Assembly: GCA_046155605.1 (NCBI GenBank)
Contig: JBJXFQ010000059.1
Span: 1 to 18,077, forward strand
Length of the DNA: 18,077 nucleotides
From: JAEUIZ01 sp046155605
GTDB taxonomy: Bacteria > Planctomycetota > Phycisphaerae > Phycisphaerales > UBA1924
Reading direction: 5' to 3'
Shown here: positions 1 through 7,499 of the stretch, one piece after another
How positions within the stretch are numbered: the stretch's first letter is position 1
How the letters are laid out: each line of letters begins with the position of its first letter
Made by a program: the position numbers and the translations under genes
The notes under the pieces: model-generated
Told to the model about the DNA's origin: nothing
The model's database searches: none
The model's input: only the letters and a program-made list of their open reading frames with translations

Positions 1-66
1 TTGCTTCACGGGGATGTGCGGCTCGATGATCGTCCACAACGCGTCGTCCAGCAGCGGCTTGGCCAT
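1..66 (-). CDS. IS5-family transposase, N-terminal 22 residues only
   Basis: The 22 codons read MAKPLLDDALWTIIEPHIPV then KQ. The opening 'MAKPLLDDALWTIIEP' is recognisable as the start of IS5-family transposases (the DUF4096-type N-terminal helical domain, with D-x-x-W-x-x-I-x-P). A strong AGGAGG ribosome site lies about 8 bases upstream of the ATG at 66, which supports both the start and an active or recently active gene. The DDE catalytic domain would lie to the left of the window, so completeness cannot be judged. The gene reads away from the lectin-like gene it interrupts. Confidence 0.72.
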   Translation of the reverse strand, partial: MAKPLLDDALWTIIEPHIPVKQ

Positions 67-126
67 GGCGTGCCTCCTTGCACGACAGACTCACCGCAAA
101 GCCGATGCCATTCTGTTAGAGGCTCT
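1..126 (-). mobile_element. Left end of an IS5-family insertion sequence (cut by window edge)
   Basis: The minus strand carries the start of a transposase gene reading off the left edge, preceded by a short non-coding leader. The border with the host gene is placed near position 125 because the lectin-like reading frame stops looking like its family there, and because GAGCCTCTAACAG (minus strand, 125 to 113) has the look of an IS5-type terminal repeat. TTA, a plausible target duplication, lies next to it at 128-126. The other end is outside the window, so neither the repeat pair nor the duplication can be confirmed. Family assignment rests on the transposase N-terminus. Confidence 0.6.
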
Positions 127-735
127 AAACCGGGCATCTGAAGTCAAACATGCGCTCACCGGGTCAGGCTGCTTTGTCAAGAAGGGCTCGCAGTACTCGA
201 CAACGTAGCCTCGAACGACCACGCCGTTGCTGCCATTGGCAAGATCATTCCACTCTCCGGTAACAGAAGTACCCTGAGACCAGAAGTGCAGTTTGTCTTC
301 GCCCGCGCCCTGTCCATTGTCTGGCTGGTTTGCCGCGGGCGCGCCCCCGCATGCGACAGCATTGCCCCAGTTTGTAAAGACAAAGGATTCGCCAGTCACC
401 CAAGCCCAACACCCACCCGGCTCGACAGACCCAGGTATCTGATACCCTCCGAGCCATGGGCCATAGGCTCGGCCACATCCGAAATTATTCACAGTTGTTG
501 AGCCAGGAGTATCGCGAACGACCGCAGCGACGAAATCATTCTCCTCCAGGCTCGTGGGTGCCGCTAGATATCCCCCGCGCCCAGCTGCCGCGCTCCGTGC
601 AGGAGTCCATGTGATCGTTGGGTTGACCACAACTTCGTAAGCGTGACCGCTTCCGCTCCAGACTATGGGCTGAGCCATCGTCGCTGGTCCGGAGACAAGC
701 GCAGCGGAAATGCTCATCGCTCGAATCGTTTTCAT
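91..735 (-). CDS. Secreted C-type-lectin-like protein, 3' end replaced by an insertion sequence
   Basis: The product is 214 residues. Residues 1-21 (MKTIRAMSIS..ATMAQ) look like a signal peptide, so it is probably exported. Residues 24-182 resemble a C-type-lectin-like domain: WLGGYQ at 94-99, a Cys-Trp-x-Trp-Val-Thr-Gly-Glu stretch at 109-116, QPDN at 137-140 and GEWND at 160-164 match the usual WIGG, ENW, QPDN and WND landmarks. From residue 182 (CEPFLTKQPDPVSACLTSD) the sequence resembles the start of an Ig-like domain of the kind 'I-T-x-Q-P...C...A-x-F', but this breaks after residue 203. Residues 204-214 and the stop are encoded by insertion-sequence DNA, so the original protein was longer. 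The gene lies 82 bases beyond the end of atpA on the same strand, with no clear ribosome site before its ATG. The ligand is unknown. Confidence 0.72.
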   Translation of the reverse strand: MKTIRAMSISAALVSGPATMAQPIVWSGSGHAYEVVVNPTITWTPARSAAAGRGGYLAAPTSLEENDFVAAVVRDTPGSTTVNNFGCGRAYGPWLGGYQIPGSVEPGGCWAWVTGESFVFTNWGNAVACGGAPAANQPDNGQGAGEDKLHFWSQGTSVTGEWNDLANGSNGVVVRGYVVEYCEPFLTKQPDPVSACLTSDARFRASNRMASALR

Positions 736-817
736 TGGCGCAGCATACCGATGACCGGCGTTCGTATCAACTCTCCCCTGAATCGGTGCAATGAAGCTGA
801 ACGCGAGGCGCCCCCGC

Positions 818-2371
818 CTACTTCCCCTTCCACGTCCCCTTGAACGCCGTGATCGCGTCGGCCAGTTTCTTCTCCAGCGTCGCGTCCAGCGCCTTCTTCT
901 CGTTCAGTTCCGTCCACACGGCCCGGCCCGAGGTCTGGAAGTAGGCCAGCATCGCCTTCTCGAACGCCGCGACCTGGCTGATCGCCACGTCGTCGAGGAA
1001 TCCCTTGGTTCCCGCGAAGATCGAGATGATCTGATCAACGACGAGTTGCGGCACATACTGCGGCTGCTTGAGCAACTCCACCATTCGCGCGCCACGGTCG
1101 AGTTGCTTCTGGGTGGCCTTGTCGAGTTCGGTGCCGAGTTGGGCGAAGGCCTCCAGTTCGCGATAGGCCGCGAGGTCGAGGCGGAGCGAACCGGCGATCT
1201 TCTTCATGGCCTTGACCTGGGCGTTGCCACCCACGCGGGAGACCGAGATGCCGACGTTGATGGCGGGGCGGACGCCGGAGAAGAAGAGTTCGGGTTCGAG
1301 GTAGATCTGTCCGTCGGTGATCGAGATGACGTTGGTGGGGATGTAGGCCGAGACGTCGCCTTCCTGGGTCTCGATGACAGGGAGCGCGGTGAGCGAGCCG
1401 CCGCCATTCTCGTTCGAGAGTTTCGTCGCGCGCTCGAGGAGGCGCGAATGGAGATAGAACACGTCGCCGGGGTACGCCTCGCGGCCCGGCGGGCGGCGGA
1501 GGAGCAGGGACAACTGGCGGTACGCGACGGCCTGCTTCGAGAGGTCGTCATAGATGCAGAGGGCGTGCTTGGGCGTCTTGCCGGCCATGCCCTGCCACAT
1601 GAAATACTCGCCCATCGCGCAGCCGGAATAGGGAGCGACATACTGCATCGGCGCGGGGTCGGACGAGCCGGCCGAGACGACGATGGTGTATTCCATCGCG
1701 CCGGCCTTGCGCAGCGTCTCGACAACGCCCGCGACGGTCGATTCTTTCTGACCGACCGCGACATAGATGCAGACGACCGCGTCGGGGGTACCCCAGTACT
1801 GCTTCTGATTGATGATCGTGTCGAGCGCCACCGCCGTCTTGCCGGTTTTGCGGTCGCCGATGATCAGTTCGCGCTGCCCCTTGCCGATCGGGATCATGGC
1901 GTCGATGGCCTTGATGCCGGTCTGGATCGGCTCGGTCACGGGCTGTCGCTCGGCGATGCCGGGTGCGATGATGTCGACTTTGCGGAACTCGGTCGTCTGG
2001 ATCGCCGGGCCGTCATCGAGCGGGCGGCCGAGCGGGTCGACGACGCGGCCGAGCAGGGCTTCGCCCACGGGCACCTCGAGCAGGCGGCCCGTGCTCTTGA
2101 CTAGGTCGCCTTCCTTCACCGAGAGGTAATCGCCATAGATGACCGCGCCGACGGTGTCGAGTTCGAGGTTGAAGACCTGACCCATGACCGAACCGTCCGA
2201 GGTCTGGAACTCGAGCAACTCGCCCGCCATCGCGTTGGCGAGGCCATAGATGCGCGCGATGCCGTCACCGACCTCGACCACCCGCCCAACCTCGGAGACC
2301 TCGAGTTGGCTGGCGTACTGCTCGATTTCCTGCTTGATGACGCTGGCGATCTCGTCGGTCTTGATCTTCAC
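818..2371 (-). CDS. atpA: F-type ATP synthase subunit alpha
   Basis: This is the regulatory nucleotide-binding alpha subunit of the F1 head of the H+ (or Na+) ATP synthase, on the cytoplasmic face of the membrane. From the GTG at 2371 it is 517 residues, the usual family length. The N-terminal crown follows (GRVVEVGDGIARIYGL, 29-44), then the Walker A loop GDRKTGKT at 172-179, then the family stretches IYDDLSKQAVAYRQ, PGREAYPGDVFYLHSR and VGISVSRVGGNAQ, the last holding the arginine that reaches the beta-subunit site. I chose the GTG at 2371 over the in-frame GTG at 2422 because homologues start with this KIKTDEIASVI-type helix and a GAGGTG ribosome site sits just upstream. No atpH, atpG or other ATP synthase gene lies beside it, which is unlike the usual atp operon. 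Confidence 0.97.
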   Translation of the reverse strand: MKIKTDEIASVIKQEIEQYASQLEVSEVGRVVEVGDGIARIYGLANAMAGELLEFQTSDGSVMGQVFNLELDTVGAVIYGDYLSVKEGDLVKSTGRLLEVPVGEALLGRVVDPLGRPLDDGPAIQTTEFRKVDIIAPGIAERQPVTEPIQTGIKAIDAMIPIGKGQRELIIGDRKTGKTAVALDTIINQKQYWGTPDAVVCIYVAVGQKESTVAGVVETLRKAGAMEYTIVVSAGSSDPAPMQYVAPYSGCAMGEYFMWQGMAGKTPKHALCIYDDLSKQAVAYRQLSLLLRRPPGREAYPGDVFYLHSRLLERATKLSNENGGGSLTALPVIETQEGDVSAYIPTNVISITDGQIYLEPELFFSGVRPAINVGISVSRVGGNAQVKAMKKIAGSLRLDLAAYRELEAFAQLGTELDKATQKQLDRGARMVELLKQPQYVPQLVVDQIISIFAGTKGFLDDVAISQVAAFEKAMLAYFQTSGRAVWTELNEKKALDATLEKKLADAITAFKGTWKGK

Positions 2372-2430
2372 GGTTGGCACCTCGCGGGAGAAGCGTGAGT
2401 GATTCGGGCGGCGTTCGGTCACGAGCGGAC

Positions 2431-2452
2431 TCGACCCGACCGCAGGGGTCGA
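2431..2452. other. Inverted repeat in the atpA upstream region
   Basis: TCGACCC (2431-2437) and GGGTCGA (2446-2452) form a perfect 7-base inverted repeat with an 8-base spacer, 60 bases upstream of the chosen atpA start. It could be a leader hairpin, an operator, or the tail end of the upstream transcript. There is no U-run on either side to argue for a terminator. It lies in a 155-base gap that otherwise shows no gene. Confidence 0.3.
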
Positions 2453-2526
2453 TAGGGTAGCCAGGTGGGCGGTCGGTTTCCCGTGTGTACCCGCGACGCG
2501 ATTCCCCGGAGGCTACGGACCGATAC

Positions 2527-3210
2527 CTACCAGATGGTGAGCGCGATACCGACGATGCCAATCACGGTGCCAACTACGCCAATGATGATGCCCCACCAAC
2601 CGAAGCGAGAAGAGCTTCGCTGGGAAGTCTGAACTCCATCGGAAACGGCGTGCAATCTCTCGTTGATCCGTGTCAGCGCGTTGGCGACGGACGACTCCAT
2701 AGGCCCCAGTGAGGCGATCTCCCGTTCGAACTCGTTGTCCGCCTCTTGGAGCCACTTGACGGCGGACATGATGTCTCGCAGGGAGGAGTCGGGCTGGTTT
2801 CCACGCCTGCCGAGGCTCGTCTTCGCCAACTGGACAGAATGCACCTGCCGATCCTCGATCTCGCGCAGTCGATCCCGAGTCGCGGGCTGCATCGAGTGCG
2901 CGGCGTTGGCGGCGCGGATCTTGTCCTTCAGCGACTTGGCGACACTCTCGATCACCGCTGCATGAACGTCAACTCGAAGCCGCACGAAACGGGCTCGAAC
3001 AATGTCCAACTTGGAGACGGTCTCCACCGCGCTCGATCGCTCGCCGAGTATGCGTGCGACTTCCGAGCACCCCTCGAGACAATCCACCTCGGTGCCTTTG
3101 GGCAAGGGAACGTTGTACATGCGAAACGCATGCGCGTACTCCTGCACGCACTGATCGAACTGGCCAAGCACATCGCGTATCTTGGCGAGAATCTCTTCGT
3201 TCTCATGCAT
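2527..3210 (-). CDS. Unrecognised protein with C-terminal membrane anchor
   Basis: The product is 227 residues and I do not recognise the family. Most of the chain is charged and probably alpha-helical or coiled-coil, rich in Glu, Arg, Ala and Leu, with no signal peptide at the start (MHENEEILAK). The last 23 residues (WWGIIIGVVGTVIGIVGIAL then TIW) are a single hydrophobic helix with repeated Gly-x3-Gly spacing and no charged tail after it. That is what a tail-anchored protein with a cytoplasmic body would look like, and the glycine spacing suggests helix packing or oligomerisation. The ATG at 3210 has only a weak ribosome site. It starts 37 bases after the stop of the small gene at 3248-3610 on the same strand, so the two are probably co-transcribed. 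Codon use looks less C-biased than in the neighbouring core genes, hinting at accessory DNA. Confidence 0.7.
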   Translation of the reverse strand: MHENEEILAKIRDVLGQFDQCVQEYAHAFRMYNVPLPKGTEVDCLEGCSEVARILGERSSAVETVSKLDIVRARFVRLRVDVHAAVIESVAKSLKDKIRAANAAHSMQPATRDRLREIEDRQVHSVQLAKTSLGRRGNQPDSSLRDIMSAVKWLQEADNEFEREIASLGPMESSVANALTRINERLHAVSDGVQTSQRSSSRFGWWGIIIGVVGTVIGIVGIALTIW

Positions 3211-3247
3211 TTACAATGCCTGACCATCGGGTCGCTATCGACGAGAG

Positions 3248-3610
3248 TCAGAGGACGATCCGCGACAGCAACAGAATCAGCGTCGCCTCGATCCGCTTCC
3301 GAAAGGCCTCTCGATCGAGATAGCGATTCTCTGCCTCCGCACGCTCTAGCGACAGACGCACCTTAATCCGCGGCACCATCCGTGTCGGCGGAAGATATCC
3401 CAGCACTCGCGACAGGTACTCGGAGTCCGGCTCGGGCGACTGCCCAGGCTGCGGGCTTAGCCGAAGTCCGTCTGCGTCAGCGTGGACGAAATTCACGAAC
3501 GGCAACTCACTTGCAACCGGATCGTTCGGCGGAAGCAATCCGAACCACGGTGAGCCATCCGCCAGCCTGGAGTCAGTTGAACTCATCGCGCCAGCATGTT
3601 CTGTCGTCAC
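3248..3610 (-). CDS. Small unrecognised protein, probable partner of the tail-anchored protein
   Basis: The product is 120 residues with no recognised domain. The first half is Pro/Ser/Asp-rich and probably disordered. The second half (about 70-120) is basic-acidic and helical, with an Arg/Glu-rich stretch (RLSLERAEAENRYLDREAFR) and a hydrophobic end (ATLILLLSRIVL). The GTG at 3610 is preceded by AGGTGGG at a suitable distance, so I prefer it to the ATG eight codons downstream. It is the first gene of an apparent pair with the gene at 2527-3210 and is divergent from the FGE/rhodanese gene across a 188-base gap. The function is unknown and the reading frame itself is the main evidence. Confidence 0.55.
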   Translation of the reverse strand: MTTEHAGAMSSTDSRLADGSPWFGLLPPNDPVASELPFVNFVHADADGLRLSPQPGQSPEPDSEYLSRVLGYLPPTRMVPRIKVRLSLERAEAENRYLDREAFRKRIEATLILLLSRIVL

Positions 3611-3798
3611 GATTGGATTCCCACCTGAACGGATTCTAGCCCTTGCGACCTTGAATCAGCCCAGGACGCCTCTTGTGATGCGCAGCGGTCTCCTTACGCC
3701 CGCACATTATCGGATCAATGGCCTCACTGTCAATCCCCTCGAAACTCCGAGGTAGCCGCTTCGTTCCGTCGCTTCGCCCTGCCGTCTACCGTTCCTCC

Positions 3799-4872
3799 AT
3801 GCCACGAATCATGTGCATCGTCCGTATGGCGGCCGCGCTCCTCGCGGGCACGCTCTTCGCAGCCAATGTCCGTGCGCAGGGCGCGGTCGCTGCCGCGGCC
3901 GGCGCGGTCGACATTCCGCTGATCCCGATCGCGCCGGGCACGGTTTCCACATCTGGTGGCAGCGCGACGGTCACGAAGCCCTTCGCCATCGCCGCCACCG
4001 AGATCACCCGCGGCCAGTGGAAAGCCGTGATGAAAGCCGAGCCGCCGGGCGGTGCCGGCACCGACGACCTGCCCGTTGCGTCCGTCACCTGGGCCGAGGC
4101 CGTCGAGTTCTGCAAGCGGCTCTCCGAACACGACCACGCGACGTTCCGCCTGCCGACCGAGGCCGAGTGGGCGCTCGCGTGCGGCACGTCGAAATCCGCC
4201 ACAGCAACCGCCTCCGCGCCCGCCGCTGGCCCACTTCCCACGTCGCCCGTCGGCAGCCCCGCCGCGGTCCGCGATGCGCTCGGTAACGTCTCCGAGTGGT
4301 GCATCGATTGGTGGGCCGATGCTCTGCCCGCCGGTGCCACCGACCCCAAAGGCCCCGAGATCGGCACTCACCGCGTGGTCCGCGGCGGCTCCTGGCTCAC
4401 GCCCGCCGCCGAACTCAACTGCGCCCTTCGTGAGAAAGCGGACTCCGCCGCGCGCAACCCCGCCATCGGCTTCCGCGTCGTCCGCGAGGACAAGGGCGCC
4501 GCCGCGCCACCACCCGGCGTCGAGTACATCTCCATCGAGCGCGCCAAGTCCCTCTACGAGGCCCAGACCGCGATCTTCATCGACGCCCGCCCTTACGCCG
4601 AGTTTGTCGAGGGCCATGTCCGCAACTCGATGCACTGTGCCGTCAAGTACTTCGGCGGCGCCGCGCCCGCCAAGGTTCGCAACTACCTCCCCGGCAATGC
4701 CGTCGTCGTCTATTGCAACGGCGAGTCATGCACCGATTCGATCGATGTCGCCGTCCGGCTCAAGGCGCTCAACCTCAGCATCGGGCCGATCTATGTCATG
4801 AAGGAAGGCCTGCCCGCGTGGATCAAGGCCGGCCTCCCCACCGACAAGGGCGGCGAGGTCGGATTCCAATAG
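3799..4872 (+). CDS. Secreted FGE-like (sulfatase-modifying-factor fold) and rhodanese fusion protein
   Basis: From the ATG at 3799 the product is 357 residues. Residues 1-27 form a signal peptide ending in VRAQ. Residues 39-230 are an FGE/SUMF1-like domain: PVASVTWAEAVEFCKRL (92-108), RLPTEAEWALAC (117-128), LGNVSEWC-x-DWW (161-172), RVVRGGSW (192-199) and GFRVV at the end. The Cys pair that makes true formylglycine-generating enzymes active (after RGGSW) is missing; only Cys208 is near. The YPWG region is also shortened by an Ala/Pro linker. Residues 243-347 are a rhodanese domain with FIDARPYAEFVEGHV (260-274) and an active-site loop starting at Cys306 (CNGESCT), which fits sulfur transfer or phosphatase-like chemistry. 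An upstream in-frame ATG at 3718 would bury the signal peptide, so I rejected it. The gene is convergent with ppk1, with 9 bases between the stops. The substrate is unknown. Confidence 0.85.
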   Translation: MPRIMCIVRMAAALLAGTLFAANVRAQGAVAAAAGAVDIPLIPIAPGTVSTSGGSATVTKPFAIAATEITRGQWKAVMKAEPPGGAGTDDLPVASVTWAEAVEFCKRLSEHDHATFRLPTEAEWALACGTSKSATATASAPAAGPLPTSPVGSPAAVRDALGNVSEWCIDWWADALPAGATDPKGPEIGTHRVVRGGSWLTPAAELNCALREKADSAARNPAIGFRVVREDKGAAAPPPGVEYISIERAKSLYEAQTAIFIDARPYAEFVEGHVRNSMHCAVKYFGGAAPAKVRNYLPGNAVVVYCNGESCTDSIDVAVRLKALNLSIGPIYVMKEGLPAWIKAGLPTDKGGEVGFQ

Positions 4873-4881
4873 TCCGCCGAC

Positions 4882-7059
4882 TCAGCCCTTCTTTTTCCCT
4901 GCCTCGTCCTGCCGCGTTTGCTCCCTCCGCGACTGTTCCATGAGCGTCACGAACGTCCCCTTCACCGTCGGCGAATCCGCGTCCGCGCCGGCCGCGGGCC
5001 GACGCAACGCCGCGCGCCCGTCCGGCCCGATGTCCCACGCGCACCGATGGTCCGCCAGCATCACGTCGATGATTCCCGCGACCCGCGCCCGTGCTTCCCG
5101 GTCTTTCACCGGGCACGCCGCCTCCACCCGCGCCGAGAGGTTCCGATACATCCAGTCCGCCGAACTGATGTACCACAAACCATCGATCGGGTCGGCTTTC
5201 CCCGCGCCAAAGTGGAACACCCGCGAGTGCTCGAGGAATCGCCCGACCACCGACGTGACGCGGATGTTCTCCGAGAGCCCCGGGATGCCCGGCCGCAAGC
5301 AGCAGAACCCGCGCACGATCAGCGTGATCCTCACGCCCGCACTCGACGCCTCGTACAACTTCCGCGTGATCTTGAGGTCTTCGAGCGAGTTCATCTTCGC
5401 CACGATCCTGCCACCGGGGAGCGACGGGTCCGCCGCCGCCGCTCGCGCGTGCCCGATCTCGGCGTCGATCAGGTCCATGAACGCCTGCCGCATCCCGGAC
5501 GGCGCCACCAGCAACTCGCGGTAGTCGCGTTTCGCGCTCCGCCCGGTGAGGAAGTTGAAGAGGTTCACTACGTCGCCGGTGATCACAGGGTCGCACGTAA
5601 GAATCCCCAGGTCCGTATATAACTGTGCCGTTGAAGGATTGTAGTTTCCGGTCCCCAGGTGCGCGTAGCACCGCAGGATCGGCCTCCCTTCGCCGTCCTG
5701 CTCTCGCCGCACTACCAGACTCGTCTTGCAGTGCGTCTTGAACCCGACGACCCCGTACGCCACGTGGACCCCGGCCTTTTCCAGCAGCCGAGCAAATCTC
5801 ACGTTCTTGGATTCATCAAAGCGTGCCCGCAGTTCCACCAGGCACGCCACCTGCTTCCCCTCCTCCGCCGCCCGCACCAGCGACGCGACGAACGGCGAGT
5901 CGCGGCTCGTTCGATAGATCGTCTGCTTGATAGCCAGGACGTCCGGATCGCGCGCCGCGGCCGCGATGAATCGCTCGACCGAACTGTTGAACGACTCGTA
6001 CGGATGGTGCAGCAGGATGTCCCGCTCGCGGATCGCCGCGAACACCGCCGCGTCTGTCTCCATCTGCTCCGGCAACAGCCGCGGATGATGCACCGGCGTC
6101 CACTTGGGCTCCTTCAGTTCCGGCACGTCGAGTTCCGCGATCGGCAGGAGGTCCGCGTACTCGATCGGTCCCGACCGCTCGTACACGTCCTCGGGCTCCA
6201 GTCGCAGTTCCCGAGCCAGAAACTCCACCACGCCCCGCGGTGGATTCGGCGTCACCTCCATCCGAACCGCCTTCGCAAACCGCCTCAACTTCAGTTCGTT
6301 CTCCACCGACAGCAGCAGGTCCTCCGGCTGCTCGTCCTCGACCTCGATCGCCGCGTTCCGCGTCACCCGGAACAACACGGTCTCGTGGATCCGCATCCCC
6401 GGAAACAGGTCGTCCAGGTTGTTCCTCACCACCTCGTGCAGCGACACATACCGCGCCCGATCGCTCTCGCCCTTGGCCAGCGGCACCAGCCGCGGCAGCA
6501 CGTCCGGGATCTTGATCCGCGCAAAGCTCCGCTCCGACCCGTCCTCGACGGCGCTCACCGTCACCCCGATGTTCTCCGACAGATTCGAGATGAACGGAAA
6601 CCGGTGCCCCGGATCGACCGCCAACGGCGTCAGCACCGGGAACACGCTCTCGATGAACCACCGATCGATCTGCGCACGCTCCACCGTCGAGAGTTCCACA
6701 TAAGGCACAATGCGGATCCCGTTCTTCGACAGCGCCGGCGAGATGTCGTCCAGATAGCACCGAGCCTGCAACTCCATCAACTCGGACACCACCGAGCGGA
6801 TCGCATACAGCAGATTGCGCGGCGTCATCCCATCGGGCGTCGAGACCGCCAGCCGCGATTCGGCCTGCTGCTTGATATAGCCCACGCGCTTCATGAAAAA
6901 CTCGTCGAGGTTCGACGAGAAAATCGCCAGAAACCGCACGCGGCTGAGCAGCGGCGTCCGCTCGTCGCGCGCCTGCTCCAAGACCCGCCGGTTGAACTCG
7001 AGCCACGACAGGTCGCGGTTGACCAGGCACATCTCGCCGTCAAACGCCGCGGCGCTCAT
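4882..7059 (-). CDS. ppk1: Polyphosphate kinase 1
   Basis: This enzyme reversibly transfers the terminal phosphate of ATP to an inorganic polyphosphate chain, making or using the storage and stress polymer. The product is 725 residues, a typical length. The N-terminal helical domain starts NRDLSWLEFNRRVLEQA (14-30) with FFMKRVG at 54-60. The two phospholipase-D-like catalytic halves follow: IKQTIYRTS (378-386), LVELRARFDES (408-418), GFKTHCK with the expected autophosphorylated histidine at 443, AHLGTGNYN (466-474), RFLEHSRVF (607-615, His611) and YISSADWMYRN (630-640). The tail is Lys-rich. The ATG at 7059 overlaps the stop of the PTPS-family gene (ATGA), which points to translational coupling. 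Longer starts upstream would lie inside that gene. Confidence 0.96.
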   Translation of the reverse strand: MSAAAFDGEMCLVNRDLSWLEFNRRVLEQARDERTPLLSRVRFLAIFSSNLDEFFMKRVGYIKQQAESRLAVSTPDGMTPRNLLYAIRSVVSELMELQARCYLDDISPALSKNGIRIVPYVELSTVERAQIDRWFIESVFPVLTPLAVDPGHRFPFISNLSENIGVTVSAVEDGSERSFARIKIPDVLPRLVPLAKGESDRARYVSLHEVVRNNLDDLFPGMRIHETVLFRVTRNAAIEVEDEQPEDLLLSVENELKLRRFAKAVRMEVTPNPPRGVVEFLARELRLEPEDVYERSGPIEYADLLPIAELDVPELKEPKWTPVHHPRLLPEQMETDAAVFAAIRERDILLHHPYESFNSSVERFIAAAARDPDVLAIKQTIYRTSRDSPFVASLVRAAEEGKQVACLVELRARFDESKNVRFARLLEKAGVHVAYGVVGFKTHCKTSLVVRREQDGEGRPILRCYAHLGTGNYNPSTAQLYTDLGILTCDPVITGDVVNLFNFLTGRSAKRDYRELLVAPSGMRQAFMDLIDAEIGHARAAAADPSLPGGRIVAKMNSLEDLKITRKLYEASSAGVRITLIVRGFCCLRPGIPGLSENIRVTSVVGRFLEHSRVFHFGAGKADPIDGLWYISSADWMYRNLSARVEAACPVKDREARARVAGIIDVMLADHRCAWDIGPDGRAALRRPAAGADADSPTVKGTFVTLMEQSRREQTRQDEAGKKKG

Positions 7060-7442
7060 CGCGACCCCCGCCGATACGTCGCCGCACATCCCGCTGCCTC
7101 CGTCACGCGTACCCACGCGACCACCGCCGCCGGTGCCATGTCCGCGAGTTCGTCCGCGAGCCGATCCCCGATGTACCGCGCGACGTTCTCCGCCGACGGA
7201 TTGAGCCCATCAGCGAACGGCGGCACGTCGTTGAGGTTCCGATTGTCAAACCCCGCCACGATCTCGCCCAGGTGCTCGTCGATCGTGTGAAAGTCGCAGA
7301 GCAGCCCGTCGCCGTCGAGCGTCTCGCCCGCCACGCACACGGTCACATGAAAGTTGTGCCCGTGTACCGGCTCCCGCGTCCCCGCGATCGAGAGGGCGTG
7401 CCCGGCGCAAAACTCCCGTTCCACCGTGATCTCAAATGACAT
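7056..7442 (-). CDS. PTPS/QueD-family pterin synthase with altered active site
   Basis: The product is 128 residues, the size of 6-pyruvoyl/6-carboxy-tetrahydropterin synthases, which act on dihydroneopterin triphosphate for queuosine, pterin or folate synthesis. The zinc histidines are present: His15 in the AGHAL stretch and His27 and His29 in HGHNF. The conserved pterin-binding Glu is at 115 (VTEAAG). The catalytic Cys that QueD has four residues before HGH is replaced; the loop reads TREPVHGH with Glu24. The usual Asp-His pair reads Asp66-Asn67 (FDNRNLND). The E-x-x-H-G-H arrangement recalls the PTPS-III subgroup, which can replace FolB in folate synthesis, so queD should not be assumed. 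It overlaps ppk1 by ATGA and lies 57 bases after the low-complexity protein gene. Confidence 0.88.
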   Translation of the reverse strand: MSFEITVEREFCAGHALSIAGTREPVHGHNFHVTVCVAGETLDGDGLLCDFHTIDEHLGEIVAGFDNRNLNDVPPFADGLNPSAENVARYIGDRLADELADMAPAAVVAWVRVTEAAGCAATYRRGSR

Positions 7443-7499
7443 GGGCCAAGGGTAGTCCCTCGGCCCACGTCCGCCTCCACTCGTTCCTTCTCCGTCGTG

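Noticed and set aside
791..2104. Long open frame of 437 codons on the plus strand
   Set aside because: It lies opposite atpA, is Arg/Leu/Asp-rich without any domain and is explained by the codon bias of the real gene.
3718..3798. Upstream ATG for the FGE/rhodanese gene
   Set aside because: It would add 27 residues before a clear signal peptide and has no ribosome site.
5659..7290. Open frame of 543 codons opposite ppk1 and the PTPS-family gene
   Set aside because: Composition is His/Arg/Pro-rich with no domain or signal; ppk1 is unmistakable on the minus strand.
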